Source: Heloderma charlesbogerti (Eukaryota; Chordata; Lepidosauria; Squamata; Helodermatidae). From it: DNA of 64,000 bases. The translations under genes were made by a program, and so were the position numbers. The stretch covers positions 558,001 through 622,000 of the forward strand of contig JANEZZ010000739.1 in NCBI GenBank assembly GCA_026122225.1, given 5' to 3'. Below the pieces are notes generated by a model that was not told the origin of the DNA, ran no database searches, and saw only the letters and a list, made by a program, of their open reading frames with translations. Below are positions 1 through 11,429 of this stretch, piece by piece; within the stretch, counting starts at the first letter, position 1, and every line of letters begins with the position of its first letter.

Positions 1-280
1 TGCTTCTTCAGCATCTGTGGTTGGGGCGTATATTTGGATCACTGTGATGTTAAATGGCTTACCCTGAATTCGAATTGAGATCATTCTGTCATTTTTTGGA
101 TTGTATCCAAGCACTGCTTTAGCCACTTCGTTATTAATTATGAAGGCTACTCCATTTCTTCTGTGGTCCTCTTGTCCACAGTAGTAGATCTGGTGGTCAT
201 TTGATGTGAAGTGGCCCATTCCAGTCCATTTCAGTTCACTGACACCCAAAATGTCTATATTTAATCTTGACATTCCCCAT
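1..280 (-). mobile_element. BovB (RTE) LINE fragment, endonuclease region, antisense
   Basis: Its reverse complement matches, base for base over long stretches, the endonuclease-coding part of the BovB copy at 18850-19030. Matching features include the passage about 'LGVSELKWTGMGHF' and 'RRNGVAFIINNKVAKAVLGY'. The element runs off the left edge of the window and breaks off near 280. Confidence 0.9.
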
Positions 281-1330
281 GATAAATTGACTTTATGAAG
301 AAATCCAGATTTAAGAATTGAAAAGAAAATGTTTTTATGGCAGACCTGGACAGATAAAATTATTTTTACCTTGGATCAATTAGTGGGGGTCAATGATGAG
401 TTCTTATTCTCAACTTTGCGAGGCCAATTTGATTTGCCTGTTACACCGGCATGGCAATATTTGCAATGGAAACATTTGTTGGTGTCTAGATTGGTCCTGC
501 TGTTTTTACTGCTTCGGAGTCTCCTTCACTACTGGAAATACTAATTGAAGCTGATCAGATATATCGACCTACGATTCATGTTTATAAATATTTATTATCA
601 AAGAATAAATATGATACAAGGGGTTTACAGCAGGAATAGAACAGGACCATCCTATTTTGTTTAATCAGTGGACTGCCATTTTGGCATCTGTATCAGATAT
701 TTCAACAGATCTTCGGTTACGTCTCATTCAGCAAGAACTTTTGTTTCGGGTCTGTTGGACGCCACAACGACTTTTTAATAAAGGTTTGTCAAATTTGGCT
801 GACTGTTGGAGGTGCAGTACAGTCAATGCTTTTCTTATTCATACGTTTTGGAAATGCCCGATAGTTGTCTCCTTTTGGGAGGAAGTTATTATACAGATAA
901 ATTTTGTATTGGAAAGCTCTTTGATATTTACTGATGTAAATGTTCTTTTAAATTACTAACGTGCTTCTTGGAATGTAACACATGGTAAGTGTAAATGGAT
1001 TGTTCATGCCCTCTTGGTTGCTAAAAGAGTGATACTACGATACTGGAAGGATAAAAGCTCACCGCCCATAATGCAATGAATTGAAGACTTAACAATGCTA
1101 GCAGCATTTGAAAGAGTGGTATATAGGCGTAACTTGTAAATGGACTTATATATGGATATTTGGTCTGCTTTTACTGAAGTTTATGTGTGACCTAGATTTT
1201 CTTTTTTTTCTTTTTTTTTAGAATATTGTAATAATTCGAAACTGAGGGGCTTAGAATGTTGTTATACTTTTTTCTCTTTGGTTTTATGTTTTTTTTCTTT
1301 GTTTTGTTTGTTGAAATTCACAATAAAAAT
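281..1330 (+). mobile_element. L1/Tx1-type LINE, 3' fragment (copy A)
   Basis: Decayed ORF2 C-terminus. The frame at 657-959 reads RLRLIQQELLFRVCWTPQRL and then ..CWRC..FLIHTFWKCP..FW, the post-RT zinc-knuckle-like segment of L1/Tx1 elements. It ends in an A/T-rich 3'UTR with AATAAA at 1322. It is homologous to copy B (2890-3290). Several stops make it non-functional. Confidence 0.75.
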
Positions 1331-1332
1331 GT

Positions 1333-3420
1333 GGGGGGGAGTTTGGAGCAGGGCACAAGGCAAAACTGTCTTCTGTCTCCCTTGGTATTTGATTTGTGCT
1401 TGGAAACTTCGGTGTGTGCAATTAGGCAAAGCAGAGACATGTATGGTTTTGTGCAAGAGCAGGCTGAATATAAAGCAGCTTTATATGTAGATGATTTGTT
1501 GTTATTCATCAGTATGTTAGAGTCTTCTATACCAAAATTAGTAAGATTAATTGATACCTTTGGTACACTTTTGGATTATAATATTAATTGGTCAAAACCT
1601 GAATTCAGGCCTGTAGGTAGCATCAAGGGGGCCGCGGTGGCTTAGTGGTTAAGACACTGAACTGCAGACCGGATGGTCGGCAGGACAGCAGTTCGAGACC
1701 CGAGTGCCGCATGACGGAGTGAGCTCCCATCCTCAGTCCCAGCTCCTGCCAACCTAGCAGTTTGAAAGCAAGAAATTGCAAGTAGATAAATAGGTACCGC
1801 CTCGGCGGGAAAGGTAACAGCGTTCCGTGCACCTCGGTGTTCAGTCATGCCGGCCACATGACCACGGAAGCATCTTCGGACAGTGCTGGCTCTTCGGCTT
1901 AGAAACGGGGATGAGCACCGCACCCTAGAGTCGGACATGACTGGTTGGGGACACCTTTACCTTTACCTTTAGGTAGCATCAAGACACCCAATGTGGTTAC
2001 TAAATGGCGAGTTCATTGGTGTCCAGAAGTGATAAAGTATCTTGGTATATTGGTGCCTAGAGATATTTCTCAAATGGTTAAACTGAAGATAAGTGTGTTA
2101 CTGGTGGAAATATCTCTTGACTTGGAAAGGTACTTAATTTAAGTTCTTGGAGTAAGGTTAACATACTTAAGATGAATGTCTTGCCACAGGTAATTTATGT
2201 ACTGCATAATATTTGATTATACATTTCCTAAATCTGTTTTCAAAAACTTTATGCAGCATTTCGGAAGTTTATTGTGGGGGGAGGGCCTCCTCCCCTTTTT
2301 TCACTTAAGAGAATGTAGTTACCGAGCAAGGCGGGAGGTTTTAGTTTTCCAGATCTTAGTTTATATCATAAGGGTTACTTGTTAACTCATACCAGTGATT
2401 GGAAAATATCTTTTTCTTTTAATACTCCACCATGGGTTGTTTTGGAGGCAACTTATTTGGCACCCCTTTCTGGCTGGCTGTGGTTAGGATCTAGGTATAT
2501 TTAAAAAATAAAATGGTCTGCTAGCAATTATAGCAGTGAGTAAGACTTGTCTCATATAATGTCTCTTCAGCTGCAGTTTGATCCATATTCTCATGCTAAA
2601 TTAACTCTATGGGAGAATCCAGTCTTGAAAACAGAGAGGCAAGCCTTTTATGTGGAAGAATTGGGCTGATAGTGGAATTTATACTTCAGATCAGTTAATA
2701 GGATTGGACGATGAGTTTTTACCATTTTCAGAATTATGTATTAGGTATTACTTAACATCTAATGCTAGTTGGCGGTATATTTGTTCTGTATAGAAAGCTA
2801 AGCCTACAATAGCTGTTTATAACCATGTTTTGGAATGTAGTAATGTAGATGTTCAGAAGGTCAGAGACTAATGGAATAAGGAATTAGAATGCTCTATACC
2901 ATTTAAGCAGTGGAAAGTTTCCTTAGCTTCCATATGTACTATTTCTGGCTCAACAAAAAAGGATGTTTAACATATATTGGACACCACAGAGGCTTGTTAA
3001 GAAGAAGCTGGCTAGCTCTGCCGGATGCTGGCGATGCAATGTGGACAATGTCTCATTGAGGCATATAAGGTGGGCATATTGCGTAGTGGCTTCTTTTTGG
3101 CTGGAAGTCATTGCTCATATAAATTGTGTTCTTGAAAAATCTGTTATAATATTGGATGTTCATGCACATTTCAATTATATTCTTGTGATGTGGGGATTAA
3201 CAGACGGACAGCAAAAGTGGACACTGAGAGCCCTTATGGTTGCAAAGAGACTCTTACTTCAAGCTTGGAAGGATAAACACCCATAACCTATCATTCAGTG
3301 GTCTGAAGATCTTACAGCTCTTGCTATATTTGACCATGTATCTTACAGTGATCAATTTTATATGGATCCTTATTTAGGTATATGGACTGCTTATATTAGC
3401 ATATATATTTGAAATAGAAG
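1333..3420 (+). mobile_element. L1/Tx1-type LINE, ORF2 fragment (copy B) split by a SINE
   Basis: It starts inside the reverse transcriptase domain. The frame at 1340-1627 shows the L1-like pattern ..NCLLSPLVFDLCLE.. and YVDDLLLFIS, where YVDD is a variant of the catalytic FADD/YADD box, then INWSKPEF. After a SINE insertion it resumes with IKYLGI and later WTPQRLVKKKL..CWRC. There are many stops and frameshifts. It lies head-to-tail after copy A and is of the same family. Confidence 0.8.
1628..1969 (+). mobile_element. Sauria-type SINE inserted in L1 copy B
   Basis: A tRNA-like head with a box A (ggtggcttagtggttaag) and box B (gttcgagacc, 1691-1700). The 3' portion ends in a BovB-like tail (gagtcggacatgactgg) and an (acctttt/ctttac)n tail. 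A perfect 14-bp target duplication TAGGTAGCATCAAG flanks it at 1614-1627 and 1970-1983. Sauria SINEs are restricted to squamates and are known to use BovB machinery. Confidence 0.92.
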
Positions 3421-3504
3421 TGTCAAATCCTTTCGCTCCCTCCCTCCCTCCCTTCATTTATTAAGAGTGATGTGATGATTGTGTATAGATACGTTTTATG
3501 TTCT

Positions 3505-3580
3505 GTCAATGCTGGCTGGGAATTGTGGGAATTGAAGTCCAACCCATCTGGAGGGTACCAGGTTGGAGAAGGTTAGTCTA
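3505..3580 (+). mobile_element. Partial hAT-like foldback (CAGGGGTGGGC family)
   Basis: Only the right arm is recognisable: ttgaagtccaacccatctggagg..accaggttggagaagg, matching the right arms at 32600-32644 and 44780/45584-45623. Confidence 0.6.
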
Positions 3581-3656
3581 TAAGCACTTTTGCTGTGCAG
3601 TTTCCATAGTGGCCAGCAGAGGGCAGCAGCCTATCACCAACACCCATGGATATTCC

Positions 3657-4603
3657 TAGGGATGTACGAAAGTCACTTACCTTTTGCGGAATTGATTCAC
3701 GGTGGGGGGGAGGCGTTCCATCCCTCCCTCCGGAATCCTCAATGGGGGGGGAGGCGATCCGGTCCTCCCCCCCCCGGAATCCTGCCTGGCCGGCTCCGCT
3801 CCACGGAGTGGCCAGGGCCGTCCACAGCCGGAGTTCCAGCCCCGGACGGGCTGCTGCAGACGCAAATGGCGGCCACTGTAGTGGCCACCATTTGCATCCA
3901 GCCAGGCTGCCGTGATAGGCTACGTAAGTATTTACGTAGCCTATCATGGCTGGGCAAAAACAAACAAACAGCGTATGCAAATGGCAGTGGCTATGGCGGC
4001 CGCCATTTGCGTTCCCTATTTTTTGCCGTTTTATCTTACGTAAATATTTATGTAGGCTATTACGGCAAAAAAAAGGGGAACGCAAATAGCGTAGTGGGCG
4101 CTATTTGCATTCCTTTGTTTTTCGCCATAATAACTTACGTAAATATTTACGTAGGCTAAAACTGCAGGAAAAAAAGGAACGCAAATAGCGCCCACAACGC
4201 TATTTGCGTCCCCCTTTTTTTTCGCTGTAATAACCTATGTAAATATTTACGTAGGCTAAAACGGCAAAAAATAGGGAACGCAAATGGCAGCCGTCGTAGC
4301 CGCTGCCATTTGCATACGCCTTTTTTTTTTTGGCTTGGCTTGGCTTGCCGTGATAGGCTATGTAAATACGTACGTAGCCTATCATGGCAAAGACCAGGAT
4401 GCAAATGGCGGCTGCGGCAGCCGATCGAAAGACCAGAGCCAGAGCCGCCGCCGTTCGGAACATCCGCCCCAGGTAAGCTTCGTCCCGGGGGGAATCCGCG
4501 GGGGGGCAGGGGGGGCAGGCCATTCCGCCACGGATATCGGGGGGCTGAATGCCAGTGCATTTGGCCTCACTGAAATCCGTGGCGGAATTCTCTGCCATCC
4601 CTA
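3657..4603. mobile_element. hAT-type non-autonomous element made of alternating palindromes
   Basis: Ends TAGGGATG...CATCCCTA with a perfect 8-bp target duplication GATATTCC (3649-3656 and 4604-4611), the hAT hallmark. The interior is an imperfect palindrome centred near 4145. It alternates two kinds of smaller palindrome: one containing CGCAAATGGC..GCCATTTGC (3862, 3972, 4081, 4180, 4279, half at 4399) and one containing TACGTAAATATTTACGTA (3910, 4021, 4124, 4223, 4347), about 100-120 bp apart. Several units carry the octamer ATGCAAAT. No transposase is present. Confidence 0.85.
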
Positions 4604-4611
4604 GATATTCC

Positions 4612-5370
4612 TGAGTCAAAAACATGCTCATTCTGCTCTCCCATCTTCTGATGTGGTGTGTCCACATCAGCTGTTTTTTTGTGGGGGGGGTTGCAGTAAC
4701 AGTTACTTCAGTCCGTATGTCATCTGGTGAATGTCCCTAATTAGGGTTTGAGTTCTGAAGCTTCCCCCTGCCTTCATAATTTGATTAGCTCTTTAATAGG
4801 ACATTGGTTTTTCTGCAACACATCCCAACAAGCATTTTACTGCAAGCAGTAAACTCAAGTTCCTAGCATTTTTGAAAGCAAACCTTTCTTGTATCTTCCA
4901 CACCAGAATGAGAGAAGAAGCTCAGGAAAAGATGGAAGCTAGAGGGTGAAGGTGTGTGTGCGTGTGTGGGGGGGCGGTCTTTCCATTGGGGCTACCACTG
5001 TTACAGTTTAATCCTATACACATTGACTCAAAAGTAAACTCCAACAGAAGTTCCAAGGGGCTTACTTGAAGCACTCAGAACTGCAGGCTTAACTGGTTTC
5101 ATCAGTAGATTTATTAACTAATCAGTCTGTCTACAATTAGAAGCCTGATTTGTTTTGTATTTGAAGATATTTTGATTCTGGTGTGTTGCTAGAATCAGTC
5201 AGAATGGAAGATAAAGTTAGAGAGGTTTTTTCTTCTAACAATGAATTGCTGTTATTAAATTGTAAGGGCTGGACCCAGTTTTAGTCATATTTAGAGTAGA
5301 CCCACTGAAATCAATGGAACTTCAGTTAGTCATTAAGTTAGTCCCAGTATTGGGAAAAAGGTGGGATATA
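4612..5370. other. Intergenic, mostly unrecognised, with two foldback fragments
   Basis: Two degraded foldback pieces are visible: 5000-5093 (AAGTAAG/CTTACTT family, F2) and 5262-5350 (TAGTCATA family, F3). A short GT run lies at 4948-4972. I see no gene. Confidence 0.5.

Positions 5371-5407
<37 letters not shown>
5370..5407. repeat. (AAT)n microsatellite
   Basis: Uninterrupted aat/ata units directly following a gtgggatataaat motif typical of L2/MIR-like 3' ends, so it is probably the tail of a decayed element. Confidence 0.85.
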
Positions 5408-5784
5408 GTCATGCATACTCTAAGTCCAACACTATGTTAACTTACGCTTCCTTTAATATTTTCAAATTATACCTATACTGAGGTTTGGGGAATATAACAA
5501 CGTAATTGTCTGACTAATGGATTAAAAACATGATTAATCACTTAAAAGTATTTAATCAGTTAACAACAGTAGTTTCCACAGTTGACATGAAAAGTACATT
5601 TGAGCCCATCTCATGGCATTGGAATTCACTTGGATACCAAATATTTGAAGATAGAACATTAAGGTGTTGATCTGATACATTGTTTGATATGTGTAGCCGC
5701 AGTTCAGAGAGAACATCTAACACAAAGGCCACAATTGAACACAGAATGAAGCAAGTTTAAACCTACAGGGTTTGATTTAGACTT

Positions 5785-6055
5785 TTGTTGTTTATTCGTT
5801 CAGTCGCTTCCGACTCTTCGTGACTTCATGGACCAGCCCATGCCACAGCTTCCTACTAAATCTACTACATCTAGTCCCTTAAATCTATTCTTCACCTCCA
5901 CTGCATATTCATGAGGAATATTAGTGAGCTCATATCTAACTGATCTGTGGGTCTTCCCTATTCTCTTTAGTCTGATTCTAAATTGGGCAATAAGTTCGTG
6001 ATCTGAACTACAGTCAGCTCCAGGTCTTGTTTTTACTGACTGTATAGTCATACTC
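5785..6055 (-). mobile_element. BovB LINE fragment, antisense, internally deleted
   Basis: The first 68 bp are the extreme BovB 3' end in antisense (compare 19215-19280). Then, without transition, comes an internal ORF segment whose minus frame reads SVRYELTNIPHEYAVEVKNR, as in BovB reverse transcriptase-proximal protein. Another BovB copy is inserted at its left end, 6056. Confidence 0.8.
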
Positions 6056-7111
6056 CCCCTTCATGGATCACTGCCTTGTTGTGGCGAAGGGGCTTGCGTA
6101 ACTCAGTGAAGCCATAAGCTATGCCGTGCAGGGCCACCCAAGACGGACAGGTCATGGCAGAGAGTTCTGACAAAATGTCCACTGGAGAAGGAAATGGCAA
6201 CCCACTCCAGTATTCTTGCCAAGAAAACCCCATGGAACGTATCACAAGGCTAAAAGATATGACTCCGGAAGATGAGCCCCTCAGGTCGGAAGGTGTCCAA
6301 TATGCTACTGGGGAAGAGCAGAGGGTATTTCCAAGTAGCACCAGAAAGAGTGAAGCGGCTGGGCCAAACCCGAAAGGACACTCAGCTGTGGATGTGTCTG
6401 GCGGTGAAAAGAAAATCCGATGCCGTAAAGAACAATATTGTTTAGGAACCTGGAATGTCAGATCACTTCCTGGCATATAGAAGGGGAAGAAATGGAAGCA
6501 GTGACAGATTTTACTTTCTTGGGCTCCAAGATCACCGCAGACGGTGACTGTAGCCATGAAATTAAAAGACACTTGCTCCTTGGGAGGAAAGCTATGGCAA
6601 ACCTAGACAGCATAGTAAGAAGCAGAGACATCACCTTGCCGACAAAGGTCCGTCTAATCAAAGCTATGGTTTTCCCAGTAGTAATGTATGGCTGTGAGAG
6701 CTGGACTATAAGGAAGGCTGAGCGCCGAAGAATTGATGCTTTCGAACTGTGGTGCTGGAGAAGACTCTTACGAGTCCCCTGGACTGCAATGAGGTCAAAT
6801 CAGTCCATCCTAAAGGAAATCAACCCTGACTGCTCATTGGAAGGACAGATACTGAAGCTGAAGCTCCAATATTTTGGCCACCTAATGCGAAGAGAAAACT
6901 CCCTGGAAAAGACCCTGATGCTGGGAAAGACTGAAGGCAAAAGGAGAAGGGGACAGCAGAGGATGAGATGGCTAGATAGCATCACGGATGCAATGAATAT
7001 GAACTTGAGCACGCTCCGGGAGAGAACGCAGGACAGGAAGGCCTGGCGTGCTATGGTCCATGGGGTCACGAAGAGTCGGACACGACTGAACGACTGAACA
7101 ACAACAACAAC
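6056..7111 (+). mobile_element. BovB LINE with large internal deletion, intact target duplication
   Basis: The 5' part (6056-6470) matches the BovB 5' end of the 18404 copy, up to GTWNVRS. It then jumps, with an ATC overlap at the junction near 6471, to the C-terminal RT region (MEAVTDFTFLGSKITADGDC..). The 219-residue frame 6438-7097 covers the latter up to TKSRTRLND. A perfect 12-bp duplication ATAGTCATACTC flanks it (6044-6055, 7112-7123). The endonuclease core and catalytic RT motifs are missing, so it is non-autonomous. Confidence 0.92.
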
Positions 7112-7170
7112 ATAGTCATACTCATACATACATACATACAAACATACATACATACAAACTACATACATAG
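7112..7170. repeat. (CATA)n microsatellite after BovB
   Basis: Imperfect catacata units directly follow the BovB target duplication. Confidence 0.75.
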
Positions 7171-7171
7171 T

Positions 7172-7262
7172 TGAACATGACTACCTTAAATCCCATTGAT
7201 TTCAGCGGATCTACTCTAAGTATAAGTTTGGATCCAACCCATTGATTTCAATAGCTTGGATC
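7172..7262. mobile_element. Foldback fragment, F3 family
   Basis: Contains tcccattgatttcagcgg and ctactctaagtataagttt..ggatccaaccc, matching the fuller copy at 50327-50458. Confidence 0.65.
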
Positions 7263-8480
7263 CTTCTGTGAACTTTTAACTTGAGTACATGTTCACAGAC
7301 TGGAGCTTTGATTTCCTGCCACCCCTTGCCTCTGTGCTCCTTTCCCAAAATCTGCTCCTGGGGTTTGTAGGACCCTTAGGAATGGCATAGGAAGTAGCGT
7401 GGGGAGCTGCAGATGGGGGTGGGTGTTGATGGATGGGGATTCTATTACAATGAAGAGTAACTGCGGGACCAAGCCAACAAGTTTAAGAGCATTTAACTCT
7501 GTGCTTGATTTCCCACCAAATATATTATGGAAAACCTAATTGTAGCATCATATTTGGGAGGAGCCTAATTCCCAATTCAACTCTATTTGCATGTAGTTAC
7601 CTGTGAATAGTTCCTCCAGGTTGCAGATATGTATTAGGATGGGTATCCATCTGAAAATAATGCCATGCAGCTAGACATTGGCAGTAGGATGCACATCTGC
7701 AGGCTGAATCAACTGCATGTTAGGCTGCGCAGACCAATGTGGATGTTGTCTATCCACATTTAATTACTTACAGTGGCATGTGCATTTGGAGACACACACC
7801 CCACACACATACACACACTATGTAAATACACCTGACTAGAGCTGGTTTGGGCATAGGAGTTGGAGAAGTGGAGGAGGCTTGTTTTCCCCCATGGCCTAAC
7901 AAACACTTTCAAAGGGGCTGGCCTTGCAATGGGTAGTGTGGCTTCAGCCTTAGAGGATGTTGCTTTTGCATTCCAGTCTCAACCCTTCAGGTTGCTGCCT
8001 TTCCAAACAAAAGGCCTTCCAGCTTCCTTGCTGAAGCAGACACGGGACCCACATTCAGTTTATAGTGAAAACATTGGACACAGTCACATGGGCTCAAGCT
8101 GGGGTGAGAGCCCAGGCGTTTGCAGAGACAGGTTGAAAACTTCCCCATTCCACAAAGAGGGACACTCCTTTTGTTCCCTGGAACTAACAATGAGAGGCTT
8201 TGACCCTCTTTTCTTTTTGGAAGGGGAGTGGGGAGGACTTGGCAGTTTTAGTGGTGTTTTGGTCTTGGAGCAACTTGCTGGCACAGGATGGCAGAGGAAA
8301 AGATTAACACTTTTGGCTCCTGGTAAAAGGTCAGCCCCACTGGAAGGAAAGCTTGGATGGAAAACAGTCCTGTAAGGGGAATTCTGCCAGCAGGGAGCCT
8401 TGAAAAGCCCTTCTGTGGGTGCATGTGCAAGAGCCTTTAATTTTTAACACAGAAAAGTTACCCTGTAATGCCCCGTAAGA
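7263..8480. other. Intergenic stretch without recognised content
   Basis: No gene, conserved domain or known repeat was recognised; a short AC-rich run lies near 7790-7817. The longest open frame (7860-8375, plus) has no family resemblance and no supporting splice sites. Confidence 0.4.
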
Positions 8481-8484
8481 GCCC

Positions 8485-8745
8485 ATTCCACATACTGGCT
8501 TAGATCTGACTTGGTCATTCCGAAGTTGCTGATGGAACAGGAGTTCCACCTCCTCTCCTCCCACCTGCAGCCCCCTGTGCACCCTCCAAAGCTGATCGGG
8601 AGGGTGCCACAATCCCCCAAGTTTGGAGGGTGTGCAGGGGACTGCAGGTGGGAGGAGAGGATGGGGAAGCCCTGCCAGCAGCTTCTGCTCCACTGGCAAA
8701 GGGATGGCATTGGGTCCAAACCATTATGCAGAATGGTGGTGACTG
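8485..8745. repeat. Imperfect inverted repeat (foldback) of about 260 bp
   Basis: The inner arms, roughly 8549-8590 and 8618-8660, pair very well (cctcctctcctcccacctgc against gcaggtgggaggagagg). The outer arms pair more loosely. It is probably a short foldback transposon of unknown family. Confidence 0.7.
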
Positions 8746-9229
8746 TACCCTTTCAGCCCTTTTGAATTCTCACCCACATAAATAAGAATAATAATCCAAG
8801 TCTGGTACACACAGGAAGCTTTTTATGTGGGGGAGCATTAAAAGAAAAAGAAAGATCCATAGGAGTTGGCCCTACCATTAGGCAGAGTGAGGCAGGTGCC
8901 TCAAGAAGCAGATGCTGGCAGGGGCAAGGAGCAGTGGCAAGGTGCTGGAATGCAACGGTGACTGTGCCCTGCAAACTGCCCTGCATGCCTTAAGCTTGCC
9001 TGCTGCCTTCAGGTGTGGTGGAGTATGCTGTTGTGTCACCAGTGTTGAAGTAAGATTCCGCCACAAATCCAATCAGCTTCAGTATGTCGAATGGGAAGGG
9101 GTGGGCATAATCTTGCTCTTTGCCTCAGGCAGCAAAATGCCTTGGGCCAGTCTTGGACTCCACACACTTTCAGCCTGGAATGGTATGATACCATTCTAGT
9201 CTCCCTCCTCAGGGGTGTGATACAAGAGT

Positions 9230-9369
9230 CTAAGGGTGCAATCCTATGCATGTTTAGACTGAAAAGAGTCTACAACTCCCAGCATTCCCCAGCCAGCACG
9301 GCTGGCTGGCGAATGCTGGGAGTTGCAGGACTTTTTTCTGTCTAAACATGCATCGGATTGCATCCTTAA
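9230..9369. mobile_element. F1 foldback MITE (GGGTGCAATCC family)
   Basis: Left arm TAAGGGTGCAATCCTATGCA, right arm ending CGGATTGCATCCTTAA, with a central cattccccagccag/ctggctggcgaatg palindrome. Other copies lie at 16655, 29256, 36073, 51607, 52558 and 54362. Confidence 0.88.
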
Positions 9370-9389
9370 TCTCCCATGGCTCTTTGTGG

Positions 9390-10700
9390 CGTTTTTGTTT
9401 TTTTGCTAATGACCTGCCCCACAGGACTGATGTTAAAATCAAGGAGTTGGTTCTCTGGCAGGGTGTTTTTAAACATATTTCCTCCAATCTGAATACTCCT
9501 CTCACCTGAAACTGCTGTTAAGCTTCCTGGGCAAAAAAAGAAGAGCTAGGAACAGCACCTGCCCTATTTTTCTTCCACTCCATTGCTAATAGAGCCTTCA
9601 GGGTAGGTGAGTGGTATGGGAGGAAACAGTTAAGCACCCTCTCCCAGAATACCAGGTCCTGATCTTCAAAGCAAAACAAGCAAAACGAAAAACACAGATC
9701 GTAATCACTGGTCTGCGGACTCCAACGATGCATATAACATCTGGTTGGGCCATTGTTCTGTGTAGCATGTAGATACGAACTTCTCAGATCTGGTGAAAAG
9801 TGGCAAATGAGTGGATTTTCCCATCCTTTCAAGGCAATGCATTGGCAATGTGGCAATTCTAATCCCCATTAATGGTTGAGAGCAATGGTTAATTTTAGAT
9901 TATTTGGTCCACAACCAAACCATGTGTTTTCTCTACATATTGGGTTGGAGCCAGGTTTGAGGTGGATCAACTGTGTTATCTGAAGTGGACTCCCCCCCGC
10001 CCCCCCAGCCCCTTGAATATTCTACACAGAGAGTCAGGAGGTCCTACTGAATGGGGTGAGCTTTGTTGTGGGATCCCCAAAAATCAGGTGAAGCGACCTT
10101 CCGTGAGTAAGCCCTTTTTCTTGCAGAAGGCAGATTGTGGATCTAACTCAGAATCTCAGAGCCAAGAAAGCTGGAGCAGATTGTGATTTATCTGGAAAGA
10201 GAAAGAGAGCTGCAGATGATATAGTGTAGCTCTGGTTAAGCATGTACAGTGTGGGCAAGAAAGTGCCTGGGTCAGCTCTCATCCTGGACCCCAATGTACT
10301 AGGAGTGATCCCCAGATGAGGCTTTTACCGCACCATCGACCTCCCCCATTCACAAAATGTTACAGTGGGTCCAGACATAATAGTCTTCCACTCATAACCC
10401 TCCTATGTTTTCCCACTGCTGCTCCTGTCCTTTTTTTACTGTGGAAAACTCAAGGAGAAAAAGTCTCAATAGTTACCCAATGCCTTTGAACAGGTAACAC
10501 TAGCAGCCCTCAGTCTGGAAGCATCCTAGGTGCCCATAGGCATGATAATATATCTCAGCCTCAGCTCCTCCTATGCAATATGGAGATGATAATACAGAAG
10601 CCACCTTATGGGCCTGTTGCAACGATTACTGGACTAATGCTTGTGAATATTCTGAAAGTACTAAGTATTACAAGTGGGACTTGCAACAAAAGAGTAGCGT
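9390..10700. other. Intergenic stretch without recognised content
   Basis: I see no gene and no repeat I can name. A C-rich run lies at 9994-10005. Confidence 0.4.
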
Positions 10701-10711
10701 ATCCTCACTTT

Positions 10712-10990
10712 AGAACGTAAGAAGAGCCCTGCTGGAGTAGAGCAAGGGTCCATCTAGTCCAGCATTCTGTTCACACAGTGGTCAACCAGCTGTCAACCAG
10801 GAACCCACAAGCAGGGCATGAGTGCAACAGCACCCTCCCACCCATGTTCCCCAGCAACTGGGGTACACAGGCTCACTGCCTCTGGTACTGGAGGTCGCAC
10901 ATGGCCATCAGGACTAGTAGCCATTGATAGCCTTCTCCTGCAGGAATTTGTCCAACCCCCTTTAAAAGCCTAGCAGGAGTCCTGTTTAGG
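10712..10990 (-). mobile_element. CR1 LINE 3' end, antisense
   Basis: Reads agaagagccctgctggagta..tccatctagtccagcattct, the reverse complement of the 3' end of the CR1 copy at 32645-32885. It is followed to about 11160 by further diverged repeat sequence also present at 41775-41930. Confidence 0.8.
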
Positions 10991-11429
10991 GTTCCAGGCA
11001 GCAAGCAGAACATTTCACTCCACCCCATTTCCATTTCTCTTTTCGACCTGACAACATTTCTTAGCTAATGAATATCCTCAGTCCTATTGGGCTGTGTTTG
11101 GTGTGACTTCTTAGTTGTTGTTTTTTTAAAATTTGTACTTCCGAAATAGCACCTCCCTCTTGTTTCCCAGTGGCCCCATTTGGGCTACAAACCTGTCGTC
11201 ACTCACCAGCTGAGTTCGCTTAGGAGTAACCTGCCTTGCTTGTGAATTTCCCTGAGGCATCCAAGAAGATGGGAACGTCGAAGCTGATCATTGATCTGAC
11301 CCACCCAGCCCAACAACTTGTATGTTTTATTTTTATCGCAGTCCTCTGTGAACTTCCCAGTCCCATGGGAAGTGGCCCGTGGGCCTGGTGTATTGCATTC
11401 ATGGGCTACCTCCGCCATAAGAAAAGATG

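Noticed and set aside
1256..1645. A host gene with a reverse-transcriptase-like segment
   Set aside because: It is decayed L1-type ORF2 (copy B), with stops and a SINE insertion, not a host gene.
3862..4420. Regularly spaced repeats resembling a CRISPR array
   Set aside because: The units are palindromes alternating with other palindromes, with no unique spacers, and the host is a vertebrate.
3573..4667. Several 90-190-codon frames on both strands
   Set aside because: They lie in the palindromic hAT element; mirrored frames (e.g. repeated YVNIYVG) arise from the inverted repeats.
7860..8375. 171-codon plus-strand frame
   Set aside because: No family resemblance, no flanking splice sites, no start context of note; expected by chance in this length.
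8862..9155. Foldback with ggccctaccattaggcag and tgccttgggccagtc ends
   Set aside because: The ends are weakly complementary and resemble scraps near 46980-47000 and 47565, but the arms are too diverged to define an element with confidence.
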